Source: Bacteroidota bacterium (lineage in GTDB: Bacteria; Bacteroidota; Bacteroidia; Chitinophagales; Saprospiraceae). From it: DNA of 60,963 bases. A model generated the notes under the pieces. It searched no databases. It had not been told where the DNA came from and saw nothing but the letters and a program-made list of their open reading frames with translations. A program made the position numbers and the translations under genes. Where the stretch lies: positions 174,758 through 235,720 of the forward strand of contig JAHEAR010000002.1 of NCBI GenBank assembly GCA_024642665.1, in the 5' to 3' direction. This document shows positions 1 through 9,009 of the stretch, piece after piece; the stretch's first letter is position 1, and the number at the start of each line of letters is the position of its first letter.

Positions 1-152
1 AAATAATCATGAATACCATTCCACGTTTACTGCCAAAAACAGCTTGCTCAACCCGGTCCACAATCAGGCTGAGCATATACAGTCATAAATCCGTAACCAA
101 AATCAAAAATTATTGTGACTTATGTATTCATTCTTAAATTAAAAGGCAAGAA

Positions 153-1328
153 TTACCCAGCCATTTCCTTAAGAAATTGTGAAGGAGACTTTTTCGTGAA
201 TTGTCTAAAAACTCGATAGAAGCTTGCCTTTGAATTGAACCCAGCGGCATACCCAATCCCTTCCATTGTATATTTCTGGGCATCAGGTTGTATCAATAAT
301 CGTTTAGCCTCTTCGACTCGATATTGATTGACAAATTCATAGAAATTCTTTTCCTGAAAACTATTAATGACACCGGAAAGTTCGTTTCGCGAAACGTTCA
401 AATGACCGGCCAAATCATTCAAACTCAACTCAGGATTCAAATAATGCTTCTCTGTAAGCATTGATTCGGTTAGTAACTCATTGAATTTTTGAAATCGGTC
501 ATTCGTCACCATAGAATGCCTGTCTGCTATTTCGCTTTCTACCACATCAACATCGTTTAAAGATTGGATGGAATGACTCAGAGGATCATTCACTTTTGGA
601 TTGAACTCCACTTTAAAAACTTCCGTGTTTTTAAAAGAGATATAACTTATAAGGTATATCAGTATCACCAGTGATAGATAAGAAACTAAATAGAAGTCGA
701 ATTCTACAGCGAAGCCAAGCAATGTTAATTGAAGTCCTACAACTGATATAGTCCAAAACACCAGTACGATTATTGCGCCTATCTGCAATAAATTGATTCT
801 TCTTTTGATTAGAATGGAGGATTGGTCTTTGTGTGCTTTCTTATATCGATGGACCAACACTAATATAGAAACACAATAGATGATGCTTTGCAGGCTCACT
901 ACTTCATTACTAATCACCTCCACCCAATCCATGTAAGGTGTAGGGTTCATCATCAAATTCACTTTTTCGGTAGCGGAATTTAGAAAAAATCCGGAATGAG
1001 CCAGAACACTGGCTAAAACAGGTAAAAAATGCCAGAGATCCCGGGAATCGTAACTTTTTGATTCTCCGAGCAAGTATTTAGCATACAAGAAAAAAAGTGG
1101 AAATATCAGTAGGATCAATTGATCAAAAACCAGTAAAAAGTGAGGATACTGGGTGTAAAAATTGTTTTCCTGCAATGCATATATCAGGAGTACAACAGCC
1201 CAGATCAAAGCAAGAAAAGACAAAATGCGGTTTGACAGTCTGTTGGTAGATATGGTTAACAAACCAAAAGCAAGTAAAAAGCCCTGAGCTGCGCCAACAA
1301 AAAGTAAAACCTGGGTAAAATTGCTCAT
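153..1328 (-). CDS. Membrane-anchored AraC-family transcriptional regulator
   Basis: A 391-residue protein with two halves. The N-terminal ~235 residues are hydrophobic and look like about seven membrane spans. The C-terminal ~105 residues are an AraC/XylS DNA-binding domain with two helix-turn-helix units: SLNDLAGHLNVSRNELS, then the conserved second-helix signature around YAAGFNSKASFYRVFRQFTKKSPSQF. The 7TM-plus-AraC layout is common in Bacteroidota and suggests a sensor that binds DNA while in the inner membrane; the signal is unknown. It is divergent from the DUF308 gene, with about 140 bp between starts, and is the only regulator next to the amidohydrolase island, so it may control that island (inference from position). 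The start at 1328 gives an immediately hydrophobic N-terminus, as expected. Confidence 0.9.
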   Translation of the reverse strand: MSNFTQVLLFVGAAQGFLLAFGLLTISTNRLSNRILSFLALIWAVVLLIYALQENNFYTQYPHFLLVFDQLILLIFPLFFLYAKYLLGESKSYDSRDLWHFLPVLASVLAHSGFFLNSATEKVNLMMNPTPYMDWVEVISNEVVSLQSIIYCVSILVLVHRYKKAHKDQSSILIKRRINLLQIGAIIVLVFWTISVVGLQLTLLGFAVEFDFYLVSYLSLVILIYLISYISFKNTEVFKVEFNPKVNDPLSHSIQSLNDVDVVESEIADRHSMVTNDRFQKFNELLTESMLTEKHYLNPELSLNDLAGHLNVSRNELSGVINSFQEKNFYEFVNQYRVEEAKRLLIQPDAQKYTMEGIGYAAGFNSKASFYRVFRQFTKKSPSQFLKEMAG

Positions 1329-1471
1329 CCGGGGAAAATTCTTAGGGGTTATTGAGTCCGAAAAATAAGAAAATCGTCCAGACTTGTCTCATGATGTCCA
1401 TTGAGACCTTTTATTGCACTTATTATGATTGCTTAGTATCCTTCTTATTTTTTATTCAAAAACCATTCACA

Positions 1472-2008
1472 ATGCATGCAATTACAAAGTATTGGTGGCT
1501 CACGCTGCTCAGAGGTATTATTCTGGTCGTTCTGGCCATATTCGTCTTCAGACACCCTGTTAACGCCCTTGTGGCCCTGGGTACCTATATTAGCCTCAGT
1601 CTCCTTCTGACGGGCATTTTACAAACCACTTTTGCCTTGTTTACCAAAAATATTCTGCCCAATTGGGGATGGACACTTGCCGGTGGTTTGCTGGATATAC
1701 TTTTTGCGATCATCTTATTCTCTAATCCGGCGATAACGGCCTCCACGATACCCTTTGTAGTTGGATTCTGGATAATATTTTACGGGATTTCCTTATTTGC
1801 CAATGCATTGCAGGAGAGAAAGGACGGTGCTGCTAACTGGTGGGTCGGACTGCTGGGAGCCATCCTGGTCGTTTTTGCCGGCTACAATATCATGCATGAT
1901 CTGATGACCGGGACACTGGTCATTACCATCTGGATGGGATTAGGATTTTTACTGGCCGGTATATTGACAATCCTTGGAGCCCTTGCGCTGAAAGCGTTAA
2001 AAAGCTGA
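1472..2008 (+). CDS. DUF308/HdeD-like membrane protein
   Basis: About 178 residues, nearly all hydrophobic, with roughly six membrane spans arranged as the repeated hairpins of the HdeD/DUF308 family (WWLTLLRGIILVVLAIFVF near the start, then a GGLLDILFAIILF segment). The frame is open further upstream to 1352, but residues 1-40 of that longer version are Cys/Tyr-rich and unlike the family, while the Met at 1472 begins the typical N-terminus. HdeD in E. coli is linked to acid resistance, but most family members have no assigned role. It stands between the divergent AraC gene and the amidohydrolase cluster. Confidence 0.8.
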   Translation: MHAITKYWWLTLLRGIILVVLAIFVFRHPVNALVALGTYISLSLLLTGILQTTFALFTKNILPNWGWTLAGGLLDILFAIILFSNPAITASTIPFVVGFWIIFYGISLFANALQERKDGAANWWVGLLGAILVVFAGYNIMHDLMTGTLVITIWMGLGFLLAGILTILGALALKALKS

Positions 2009-2124
2009 ATTAAAACCGGCATTGGAAAGTAAATATTTTATGCTAAAAAAAACACTCAACTAATACACACAGTTCTTTCTTCATTTCAGAAACTCATTCA
2101 ACCTATAAAAAAAATAATTAAAAA

Positions 2125-3792
2125 ATGAAATTAGTTAATACCATTATCATCGCACTATGCTGCTTCTATTTGCCAGGCTTCAGCCAATCAATAGAATACG
2201 ACCTGGTCATCAATAATGGCCGGGTCATGGATCCCGAGACCATGTACGACGACATTGCCAATGTCGGGATCAAAGATGGCAGGATTGCTGTCATCACGAA
2301 AAACAAGATCAGCGGGAAAGAAACCATCGATGCCACCGGGCATGTAGTCGCCCCTGGTTTTATTGATACACACTTTCACGCTGTCGATCCTTTTGCCACA
2401 AAAATGATTGTAGCTGACGGCGTCACCACCGGCATGGACCTGGAGGCCGGTGCCTATCCGGTTGGCGACTGGTATGATGCTCGGGATAAATCAGGATGGC
2501 AGGTGAACTATGGTACCGTGAGCGGCTTAATGATGCTTCGTATGCGCGTGCATGATCCTGAAGTGAATTATGACCAAATAATCGATATGTCCAATGGAGG
2601 AGAATTCATTAATCGGGCTGCGGCAGATGGTGTGGCGGGTTGGTCTCTTACGCGCAGCAATATTGAACAGATGAACCAGGTCCTGAAGATGCTGGATGAG
2701 GACCTACAACAGGGAGCTATCGGTGTGGGTGTCACTGCTGCTTACCAGCGACTTGGTCTATCCAGTTACGAGCAATTCGCCGTACAGCGAGCTGCGGCAC
2801 GTTATGGTCGTTTAGCTGCAGTACATACGCGTTTTCACCTCAATACCGAAACACCCACGGAAGCACCCATTGGCGTTAACGAAGTCATGGCCAACGCGAT
2901 GCTACTCAAAGCACCGCTCCTGATAGCTCACGACAATGACTACGGCTGGTGGGAAAACCAGGAAAAGTTACAGATGGCTCGCGCCCAGGGGTACAACTTC
3001 TGGGGAGAGTATTATCCATTTGCTGCGGGTTCTACTTTTATCGGGGCCGACTTTCTACAGCCCGATACTTGGGAGGCAGTCAATGGTTATAAGTATGAAG
3101 AAACTATTTATGATCCAGGGGCAGATAAGTTTTTAAGCAAGGATGAATACCTCGCACTCAAAGCGAAAAATCCGGGATACACGATCGTTGTTCACTTGCC
3201 CCCACGACAAAAATGGCTGAAGTACTGGCTGACCGTTCCGGAAATGGTGGTCGCATCGGATGCAATGAGAGGCGCTGACGTGGATGGTAATTTACTGCCT
3301 TATGATGCCGATGTTACTAAATACGCCGGCCATCCACGCACGGCATCATCGTATACCACCACGCTCAAGCTGGCGCGCGAAAATGGTGTTCCACTTATGT
3401 TCACCCTGTCACAATTAAGCTACTGGACGGCTAAACACTTGGGCGATACCGGCCTGGAGGCGATGAAGGAACGCGGCCGCGTACAGGTCGGCAAGGTTGC
3501 TGATCTGGCCATATTTGACCCGGTAAATGTTGCTCCACGAGCCACCTACAAACTAGGCGAAAACGGGCTACCGCCCGTGGGTATGCCCTATGTGATTGTG
3601 AATGGCACCATTGTCGTCAAAGATTCCAAAGTGCAGGACGTCAGACCGGGCCAATCCATTCGCTTCCCAATAGAAGAGAAAGGTCGTTTCAAACCCGTTG
3701 AGCTCAATGAATGGATTCAGGACAATACGATTAATGTACCAGACATGCATGAAATGGACGACACCGGAGCGGGGGCGATTCATAAGCATTAG
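2125..3792 (+). CDS. Exported D-aminoacylase-type amidohydrolase (signal peptide)
   Basis: A 555-residue member of the amidohydrolase superfamily, closest in layout to N-acyl-D-amino-acid deacylases (COG3653). A cleavable signal peptide (about residues 1-20, ending near GFSQS) places it in the periplasm. Visible metal-site elements are the HxH of FIDTHFHAVD (H83, H85), Glu107 in DLEAG after GVTT, H234 (AVHTRFH), H269 (IAHDND) and D379 (ASDAMR). The C-terminal beta-sandwich segment has the usual VGKVADLAIFDP signature. It would hydrolyse an amide such as an N-acylated amino acid; the substrate cannot be read from the sequence. It is the first of four intact paralogs here. Its codons are visibly more GC-rich at third positions than those of the next gene. 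The final residues are His-rich (HEMDD...IHKH). Confidence 0.88.
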   Translation: MKLVNTIIIALCCFYLPGFSQSIEYDLVINNGRVMDPETMYDDIANVGIKDGRIAVITKNKISGKETIDATGHVVAPGFIDTHFHAVDPFATKMIVADGVTTGMDLEAGAYPVGDWYDARDKSGWQVNYGTVSGLMMLRMRVHDPEVNYDQIIDMSNGGEFINRAAADGVAGWSLTRSNIEQMNQVLKMLDEDLQQGAIGVGVTAAYQRLGLSSYEQFAVQRAAARYGRLAAVHTRFHLNTETPTEAPIGVNEVMANAMLLKAPLLIAHDNDYGWWENQEKLQMARAQGYNFWGEYYPFAAGSTFIGADFLQPDTWEAVNGYKYEETIYDPGADKFLSKDEYLALKAKNPGYTIVVHLPPRQKWLKYWLTVPEMVVASDAMRGADVDGNLLPYDADVTKYAGHPRTASSYTTTLKLARENGVPLMFTLSQLSYWTAKHLGDTGLEAMKERGRVQVGKVADLAIFDPVNVAPRATYKLGENGLPPVGMPYVIVNGTIVVKDSKVQDVRPGQSIRFPIEEKGRFKPVELNEWIQDNTINVPDMHEMDDTGAGAIHKH

Positions 3793-3849
3793 AAATTCTG
3801 CATGAATACAACTAATTAGTGAATGCACTTAAGAAAAAAATAGTTAATT

Positions 3850-5559
3850 ATGACAAAACATCTTAATTATTTGACAGTTTGCCTTTTTGCATGCATGCTT
3901 GCATTTTCATCATGTCAGTCTCCTGATTCGAATCGGCAAGAGTCAACTCAAGACTCAACGAACTCATATACACCCTTACCGGCATCAACCGATTTTGATG
4001 TGGTGATTTTAAATGGTCGCGTAATGGACCCGGAGACCAATTTTGATGGCATTCGAAATGTGGGAATCAAAGACGGTATCATTGCTTTAATTACAGAAGA
4101 AGACATCAAAGGAAAAGAAACCATTGATGCAACCGGACACGTAGTTGCCCCTGGATTTATAGATCAGCACCAACATTGTGTAGATCCTTACATATTCCGA
4201 CTAATGGTGCGCGATGGACGGACCACCATTATGGACCTGGAGCATGGAGCATTTGGCCCAAAAGTAGATGAGTGGTATAAGAAGCGTGAAGGAGTGACAC
4301 CCGTCAATTTCGCGGTATCGAGTAACCACGAAGCTGCGAGGGCACATGTTCTGGACGGCTTTAATGAATGGAAGTTTTTTAATACCCCCGATGCCTTATG
4401 GTGGCGGGTAAAACAAGGCTGGAGCAAGACCCGACCTAACCTGGAACAAGGCAATCAAATCCTTTCAGTTTTGGATGAAGGACTGCGCATGGGCGCTATA
4501 GGCATCGGATCTACAACCGGTTATATGCGAGAAGGGGTTTCTCCCCGTGAGCTATTTGAAGTTCAAAAACTTTCTGCTTTGTATGGACGCCAGTTAGGTC
4601 TGCATGTTAGAGGCACTCCGGGTACTGACGTTCAAGAGTCGAACGGTCATCAGGAATTACTGGCCAATGCGGCCGCCTTAAATGCACCAGCTATTTCCAT
4701 GCATTTCAATAATCCAGGATATAATCTGGTACATGAATTACTGGTTCGTATGCGCGAACAAGGGCATAACGTATGGGGAGGGCTGTATCCCTATGCTGCG
4801 GGCAGTACCGCCCTGAATGCAGTGTTTTTGGACCCCGATACATGGGTAAAAGAATTGGGCAATAAATACGAAGAAACTGTGATGGACGTGCAAACAGGTG
4901 AATATTACACACAGGAATCAAGGGAAAAAATGTTGAAAACTGATCCTACTCGTCCTGTTGTTGTATTTAAGATGCCGGAATCGGCCATTGTAGAATGGTT
5001 AAAGTTGCCCGGTGTAGCCATTGCTAGTGATGGTATGCCCATTTACCCTTGGGATAGCCTGAAGTGGGATACCCCTTATGAAGAATTGGGTAATGCACAC
5101 CCACGATCGGCCGGTTGTTATGCAAAAGCATTCCGCCTAGCCCGGGAGAACGATATACCCCTCATGCAGATCGTAGCCATGAGCAGCTATAACACTGCCA
5201 ATCCATTGGGTAAAATGGGATTAAAAGCCATGCAGGTTCGTGGCCGCATGCAAGTAGGTATGGTGGCCGATATTACCATTTTTGACCCGGCAACCATTCA
5301 AGATAATGCCACCTATGCAAAAGGCACTTTGCCTTCAACAGGAATACCACATGTTATTGTAAATGGGGTAATCGTAATGCGCGATTCAGAACCTTTAGCT
5401 GGCGTAAATCCGGGACAGGCCATTCGTTTCCCGGTAGAAGAAAAAAGTAGATTTGAAGGACTCAATGTAGACACCTGGAAATCGGAATTTTACGTGATGC
5501 CGGAACATTTTGGTTGCACATCCGAGCTCGATGCCGCTGTAGAAGAACATCAACATTGA
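3850..5559 (+). CDS. Lipoprotein D-aminoacylase-type amidohydrolase
   Basis: A 569-residue paralog of the preceding gene, starting 57 bp after it. The signal peptide ends in a lipobox-like AFSSC, so it should be a lipoprotein anchored outside the cytoplasm. The metal-binding HxH is in FIDQHQHCVD (H107, H109). Other site residues are the Glu in DLEHG, the His in LGLHVRG, the His in SMHFNNPG and the Asp in IASDGMP. The mature N-terminus (LPASTDFDVVILNGRV) is nearly the same as that of the lipoprotein paralog at 10.3 kb, so these two probably share a recent ancestor. It ends in a His-rich EEHQH. Likely an amide hydrolase acting at the cell envelope; substrate unknown. Confidence 0.88.
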   Translation: MTKHLNYLTVCLFACMLAFSSCQSPDSNRQESTQDSTNSYTPLPASTDFDVVILNGRVMDPETNFDGIRNVGIKDGIIALITEEDIKGKETIDATGHVVAPGFIDQHQHCVDPYIFRLMVRDGRTTIMDLEHGAFGPKVDEWYKKREGVTPVNFAVSSNHEAARAHVLDGFNEWKFFNTPDALWWRVKQGWSKTRPNLEQGNQILSVLDEGLRMGAIGIGSTTGYMREGVSPRELFEVQKLSALYGRQLGLHVRGTPGTDVQESNGHQELLANAAALNAPAISMHFNNPGYNLVHELLVRMREQGHNVWGGLYPYAAGSTALNAVFLDPDTWVKELGNKYEETVMDVQTGEYYTQESREKMLKTDPTRPVVVFKMPESAIVEWLKLPGVAIASDGMPIYPWDSLKWDTPYEELGNAHPRSAGCYAKAFRLARENDIPLMQIVAMSSYNTANPLGKMGLKAMQVRGRMQVGMVADITIFDPATIQDNATYAKGTLPSTGIPHVIVNGVIVMRDSEPLAGVNPGQAIRFPVEEKSRFEGLNVDTWKSEFYVMPEHFGCTSELDAAVEEHQH

Positions 5560-5635
5560 TTATAAAGGTTATTTGGGAGTATGGGCCCCTTGAAAAACTA
5601 CTGGTTATGCACAAACACAACTAAATACTTTTATA

Positions 5636-5966
5636 ATGAAAAAATTGAATTCAAGAGTACTATTTGTATTAACACTTGCGATGGTATTAAGTACCATGAT
5701 TTGCTATGGACAATCCAATACACCCACCCAGGTTGCATTTAAAAATGTGAGGGTATTTGACGGAACCAGTGATAAACTTTCTGCCACTACTGAAGTGCTT
5801 GTGGAGGGCAATAAAATCAAGGAAATTTCAGCAAACGCCAGTAAAAATGCTTCAAAAGATGCCACCATCATAAATGGAGCGAATAAAGTATTGATGCCCG
5901 GAATTATTGAAGGGCACTCTCATTTGGCGTTTTCCGGAATCACTTTGGTGATATATTATTCCAACA
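5636..5966 (+). pseudogene. N-terminal fragment of an exported amidohydrolase (imidazolonepropionase-like type)
   Basis: The first ~105 codons form a good start of an exported amidohydrolase: signal peptide (LAMVLSTMICYG), the early beta-sandwich (VAFKNVRVFDGTSDKL), VEGNKIKEI, and a metal-site HxH in GIIEGHSHLAFSG. This sequence type differs from the four intact enzymes around it and resembles the imidazolonepropionase-like amidohydrolases common in Bacteroidota. Homology stops near 5940-5966, where unrelated sequence in another frame takes over. The open frame continues to 6127 but then reads the neighbouring fragment out of frame, so residues after about 105 are junk. It lacks the rest of the TIM barrel and cannot be an active enzyme. 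The exact breakpoint inside 5941-5966 is uncertain. Confidence 0.75.
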
Positions 5967-6302
5967 GGAAACTACACACGCTTTCTGCGCATTTGGGTTC
6001 GCGAGCGCCAGGTGATCAGTTGGATGGATGCTATTCGCCAGGCATCTCTGAATGCGTGCCTGATCCTGGAAAATGGCTGCCCACAAATGAAGAAGAAGGG
6101 CCGCCTTCAGGAAGGGATGGATGCTGATATCATCGTGTTTGACCCGGAAACAGTGGGTGAAAAGGCAACCTTCACAAACCCACGTCAGCTATCCGTAGGC
6201 ATGAAACATGTCATGGTTGATGGCACCCTGCTGATTCGTGATGAAAAACTGGATACGAACGCCATGCCGGGTCAGGCGGTGCGCTCACCTATTGTAGACT
6301 GA
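5967..6302 (+). pseudogene. C-terminal remnant of a duplicate of the cytosolic amidohydrolase
   Basis: Starting at GGAAACTACACACG (5967), this stretch encodes 111 residues that align without gaps to the last 111 residues of the intact gene ending at 7916. I count 103 identities by eye; the DNA differs at many more third positions. The matching frame has no start of its own, apart from an internal Met at 6012, and is shifted relative to the fragment upstream. It is therefore the tail of a lost gene copy, left by a deletion that removed about three quarters of it. The excess of silent over amino-acid changes indicates the copy was under selection for a long time before being broken. Confidence 0.85.
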
Positions 6303-6349
6303 TGAAAATGGAAAAACAAACAGAGTTTAAGGTTAAGCCCACTAAATAA
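6302..6349 (+). pseudogene. Remnant start of a second COG0523 GTPase copy
   Basis: The ATG at 6302 overlaps the stop of the amidohydrolase remnant by one base, exactly as the intact GTPase start at 7916 overlaps the stop of its amidohydrolase. It encodes MKMEKQTEFKVKPTK and then a stop; the intact GTPase begins MKKEEQTEAKVKLPP. So the duplicated unit included the GTPase gene, of which only about 15 codons remain. After 6349 the resemblance ends in a T-rich leader (T run near 6359-6370) that belongs to the next gene. Confidence 0.7.
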
Positions 6350-6389
6350 GAGGAAAGTCTTTTTTTTTTAACTAATAAAATATTGCAAA

Positions 6390-7916
6390 ATGACAACAAA
6401 TAAAGCGAACGAATTGTACGATGTGGTACTAACCAACGGCCGGGTAATTGATCCGGAGACCTATATGGATGGCCAGTTCAATGTGGGCATCAAAGGCGGT
6501 CAGATCATGGCGGTCACGAAGGATACCCTGAAGGGTAAAGATGTGATCGACGTTTCAGGCCTGATTGTATCACCTGGTTTTATCGATACGCATGCACACG
6601 GGCAGAATATTCTTAGTGGCCGCGTACAAGCCTATGATGGAGTAACAACCGGACTTGAACTGGAAGCCGGAATCCTGCCTATAAATGAATTTTATGACAA
6701 TTGCGCCAAGGAAGGGAGGGCGATCAATTATGGATGTTCAGTAGGTTGGAGTTATGCTCGTTTAGTCACTTTGTGTCCAGAACTTGCAGTAAACGGCAAG
6801 CCTGAACCTCAGATGGGATTTATGTTCCGCAACCTTGGCGCTTTGGGTTGGGTAGAAGGAAAAGCAGAGGGCGCTGACCTCGAGGCCATGCTTGATTTGA
6901 TAGAAGAAGGGCTCAAACAAGGCGGTATTGGTATTGGCGTAACATGGGGCTACGCTCCTGGAGCCACCCTGACAGAACTGGATCGAGTTTGGAGGTTAGC
7001 TGCCAAATACAATCAAGCGACTTTTACACACATACAAAACCTGTCGATGGTAGAGCCTAATAGCGGTTACAAAAACCATATTGAGCTCGCGGGACTTGCG
7101 GCAGCTACGGGCGCGCAAACGCACATTTGCCATCTGAACAGTACCAGTTTACGAGATATTCCGCGTATTCGTGAGGTAGTGAAAAATGCTCAAGCCAAAG
7201 GTCTTCCTTTAACCACCGAAGCTTACGTATGGGGTGCCGGAGAGTCTGGTATTGGAGCGGCAGAATTTAATCCTGATGATATCAGGGAAAGACTGGCAAT
7301 TGATTGGAGTGATCTAACTTTGGTGAAGGGGCTCCATACTTTCTCCAGTAAAGAAGAATTTGTAAAAGCACGAACAGAGGGTCCTGGTGATTCAGTAATC
7401 GTACATTTTCTGCGCGAGGATGATAAACCAGAAGATATGGCACTCTTGGATATGTCTGTACTCTACCCAGGGGCATGTATATGTACCGATGCTATTGCTT
7501 GGGTTCAACCAGATGGTAATTTTTATTACGGTAGCGAATGGCCAATACCAGAAAACTTGAACAATCATCCCCGAGCAACTGGAAACTACACACGCTTCCT
7601 TCGTATTTGGGTTCGTGAGCGCCAGGTAATCAGTTGGATGGATGCTATACGTCAGGCATCTCTGAATGCATGCCTGATCTTGGAAAATGGATGCCCTCAG
7701 ATGAAGAAGAAGGGTCGTCTTCAAGTAGGTATGGATGCTGATATCATTGTGTTTGACCCGGATACAGTAAGCGAAAAGGCAACTTTCACAAACCCACGTC
7801 AGTTATCCGTAGGTATGAAACATGTCATGGTTAATGGAACCCTGCTGATTCGTGATGAGATACTAGATACAAATGCCTTGCCAGGTCAGGCAGTGAGATC
7901 ACCAATTACAGCCTAA
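6390..7916 (+). CDS. Cytosolic D-aminoacylase-type amidohydrolase
   Basis: A 508-residue amidohydrolase of the same subfamily as the exported paralogs, but without any signal peptide: the protein starts MTTNKANELYDVVLTNGRV, directly at the beta-sandwich. Metal-site features are H68/H70 in FIDTHAHGQ, the Glu in ELEAG, the His in TFTHIQN, the His in HICHLNST and the Asp in CTDAIAW. The C-terminal signature is GRLQVGMDADIIVFDP. Its stop codon overlaps the ATG of the COG0523 GTPase by one base, so the two are probably translationally coupled, and the GTPase may supply the metal to this enzyme (inference). A T-rich leader precedes the start. Substrate unknown; an N-acylated amino acid is plausible by family. 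Confidence 0.88.
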   Translation: MTTNKANELYDVVLTNGRVIDPETYMDGQFNVGIKGGQIMAVTKDTLKGKDVIDVSGLIVSPGFIDTHAHGQNILSGRVQAYDGVTTGLELEAGILPINEFYDNCAKEGRAINYGCSVGWSYARLVTLCPELAVNGKPEPQMGFMFRNLGALGWVEGKAEGADLEAMLDLIEEGLKQGGIGIGVTWGYAPGATLTELDRVWRLAAKYNQATFTHIQNLSMVEPNSGYKNHIELAGLAAATGAQTHICHLNSTSLRDIPRIREVVKNAQAKGLPLTTEAYVWGAGESGIGAAEFNPDDIRERLAIDWSDLTLVKGLHTFSSKEEFVKARTEGPGDSVIVHFLREDDKPEDMALLDMSVLYPGACICTDAIAWVQPDGNFYYGSEWPIPENLNNHPRATGNYTRFLRIWVRERQVISWMDAIRQASLNACLILENGCPQMKKKGRLQVGMDADIIVFDPDTVSEKATFTNPRQLSVGMKHVMVNGTLLIRDEILDTNALPGQAVRSPITA

Positions 7917-8959
7917 TGAAGAAAGAAGAACAAACAGAAGCTAAGGTCAAGCTCCCACCGATTCCAATTACTGTCATAGCCGGATTTCTGGGTGCTGGCA
8001 AGACCACACTCCTCCACTATATTCTCACGGCCGAACACGGCCGGAGAATTGGAGTACTGGTCAATGACTTTGGCTCCATTAATGTGGATGCTGAGCTGGT
8101 TACAGATGTAAGCGACGAAATGATTAGTCTGGCCAACGGATGTATCTGTTGTACCATCCGGATGGATTTAATACAAGCCGTCCTGGAAATGGCGAATAAT
8201 AAGGATCGTCCGGAGCACATTGTGATTGAATCCAGTGGCGTAGCCGATCCCGCTGGTATTGTGAAGAGTTTCATGGACCCTGAAATCTGGGGTACAGTGC
8301 AGTTAGATAGTGTGATTAGCCTGGTAGATGCGGATCAGTCCCTTGATTTGCCCGACAATGAGAAGCGATTGGCACGTGCACAGGTAGTTGGGGGAGATAT
8401 TATTCTGCTGAACAAGGTTGATTTGGTAAATGCGGAAAAACTTGCTCAGGTGCACGAGTGGATCAAAAGTATCAAACCTGGGGCTCAAGTGTTTGAAACC
8501 ACACAAGCGCGTCTACCTATGAAAATTCTGTTGGGGACAGGACTGACGGATCCAAAACGGTTTGAAGCAAAAAGGGAACCTGAAGTAGGAGTGCATGTGC
8601 ATGAGGTGTCTGAGGGCCACGATCATGATCACGACCACGATAATCATGCCCACGGGCTCTTGTTCGACACCTGGACATACTACTCAGAGGAGCCTTTGCA
8701 TATGGCGTATTTTCAAGAACTGCTATATAATTTGCCAAGTACAGTGTTCCGGGCCAAAGGGTTTGTTTATTCCATGCAAGAACCTCAGACTCGGATGGTA
8801 GTACAGGTGGTCGGTCGACGTGCTACTATAACAGCCACGCGCGCCTGGGGCGATGACAAACCCCAAACCCGAATGGTGTTCATTAGCGAACTTGGTACTG
8901 TTAATTATCCTTTACTAAAAAAAGTTTTGGACCGATGCAGAGTTCAGGTAGAAGTTTAA
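7916..8959 (+). CDS. COG0523/CobW-family metallochaperone GTPase
   Basis: A 347-residue G3E-family P-loop GTPase. It shows the Walker A motif GFLGAGKTT (residues 23-31), the metal-binding CxCC motif in NGCICC (C76, C78, C79), an ESSG switch element, the NKVD guanine-specificity motif, a His/Asp-rich linker (GHDHDHDHDNHAHG, about residues 233-246) and a CobW C-terminal domain. Proteins of this type insert or traffic metals, often zinc, into client enzymes. The start overlaps the stop of the amidohydrolase upstream by one base, and the same arrangement survives in the remnant at 6302, which makes the neighbouring metal-dependent amidohydrolase the likely client. No Zur-type operator was recognised. 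Confidence 0.92.
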   Translation: MKKEEQTEAKVKLPPIPITVIAGFLGAGKTTLLHYILTAEHGRRIGVLVNDFGSINVDAELVTDVSDEMISLANGCICCTIRMDLIQAVLEMANNKDRPEHIVIESSGVADPAGIVKSFMDPEIWGTVQLDSVISLVDADQSLDLPDNEKRLARAQVVGGDIILLNKVDLVNAEKLAQVHEWIKSIKPGAQVFETTQARLPMKILLGTGLTDPKRFEAKREPEVGVHVHEVSEGHDHDHDHDNHAHGLLFDTWTYYSEEPLHMAYFQELLYNLPSTVFRAKGFVYSMQEPQTRMVVQVVGRRATITATRAWGDDKPQTRMVFISELGTVNYPLLKKVLDRCRVQVEV

Positions 8960-9009
8960 ATCTGATGATGTATCAACCCAGTTAAAATAAACACCCAACT
9001 TAAATCATA

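Noticed and set aside
5636-6127. A 163-codon ORF as a genuine small gene
   Set aside because: Only the first ~105 codons have amidohydrolase homology; the rest reads the neighbouring remnant out of frame.
6359-6370. T run as a terminator of the remnant
   Set aside because: No stem precedes it; similar T/A-rich leaders occur before other start codons here (12025, 37310), so it is more likely a leader element.
7392-7724. Minus-strand ORF of 110 codons
   Set aside because: Antisense to the well-supported cytosolic amidohydrolase; no family features.
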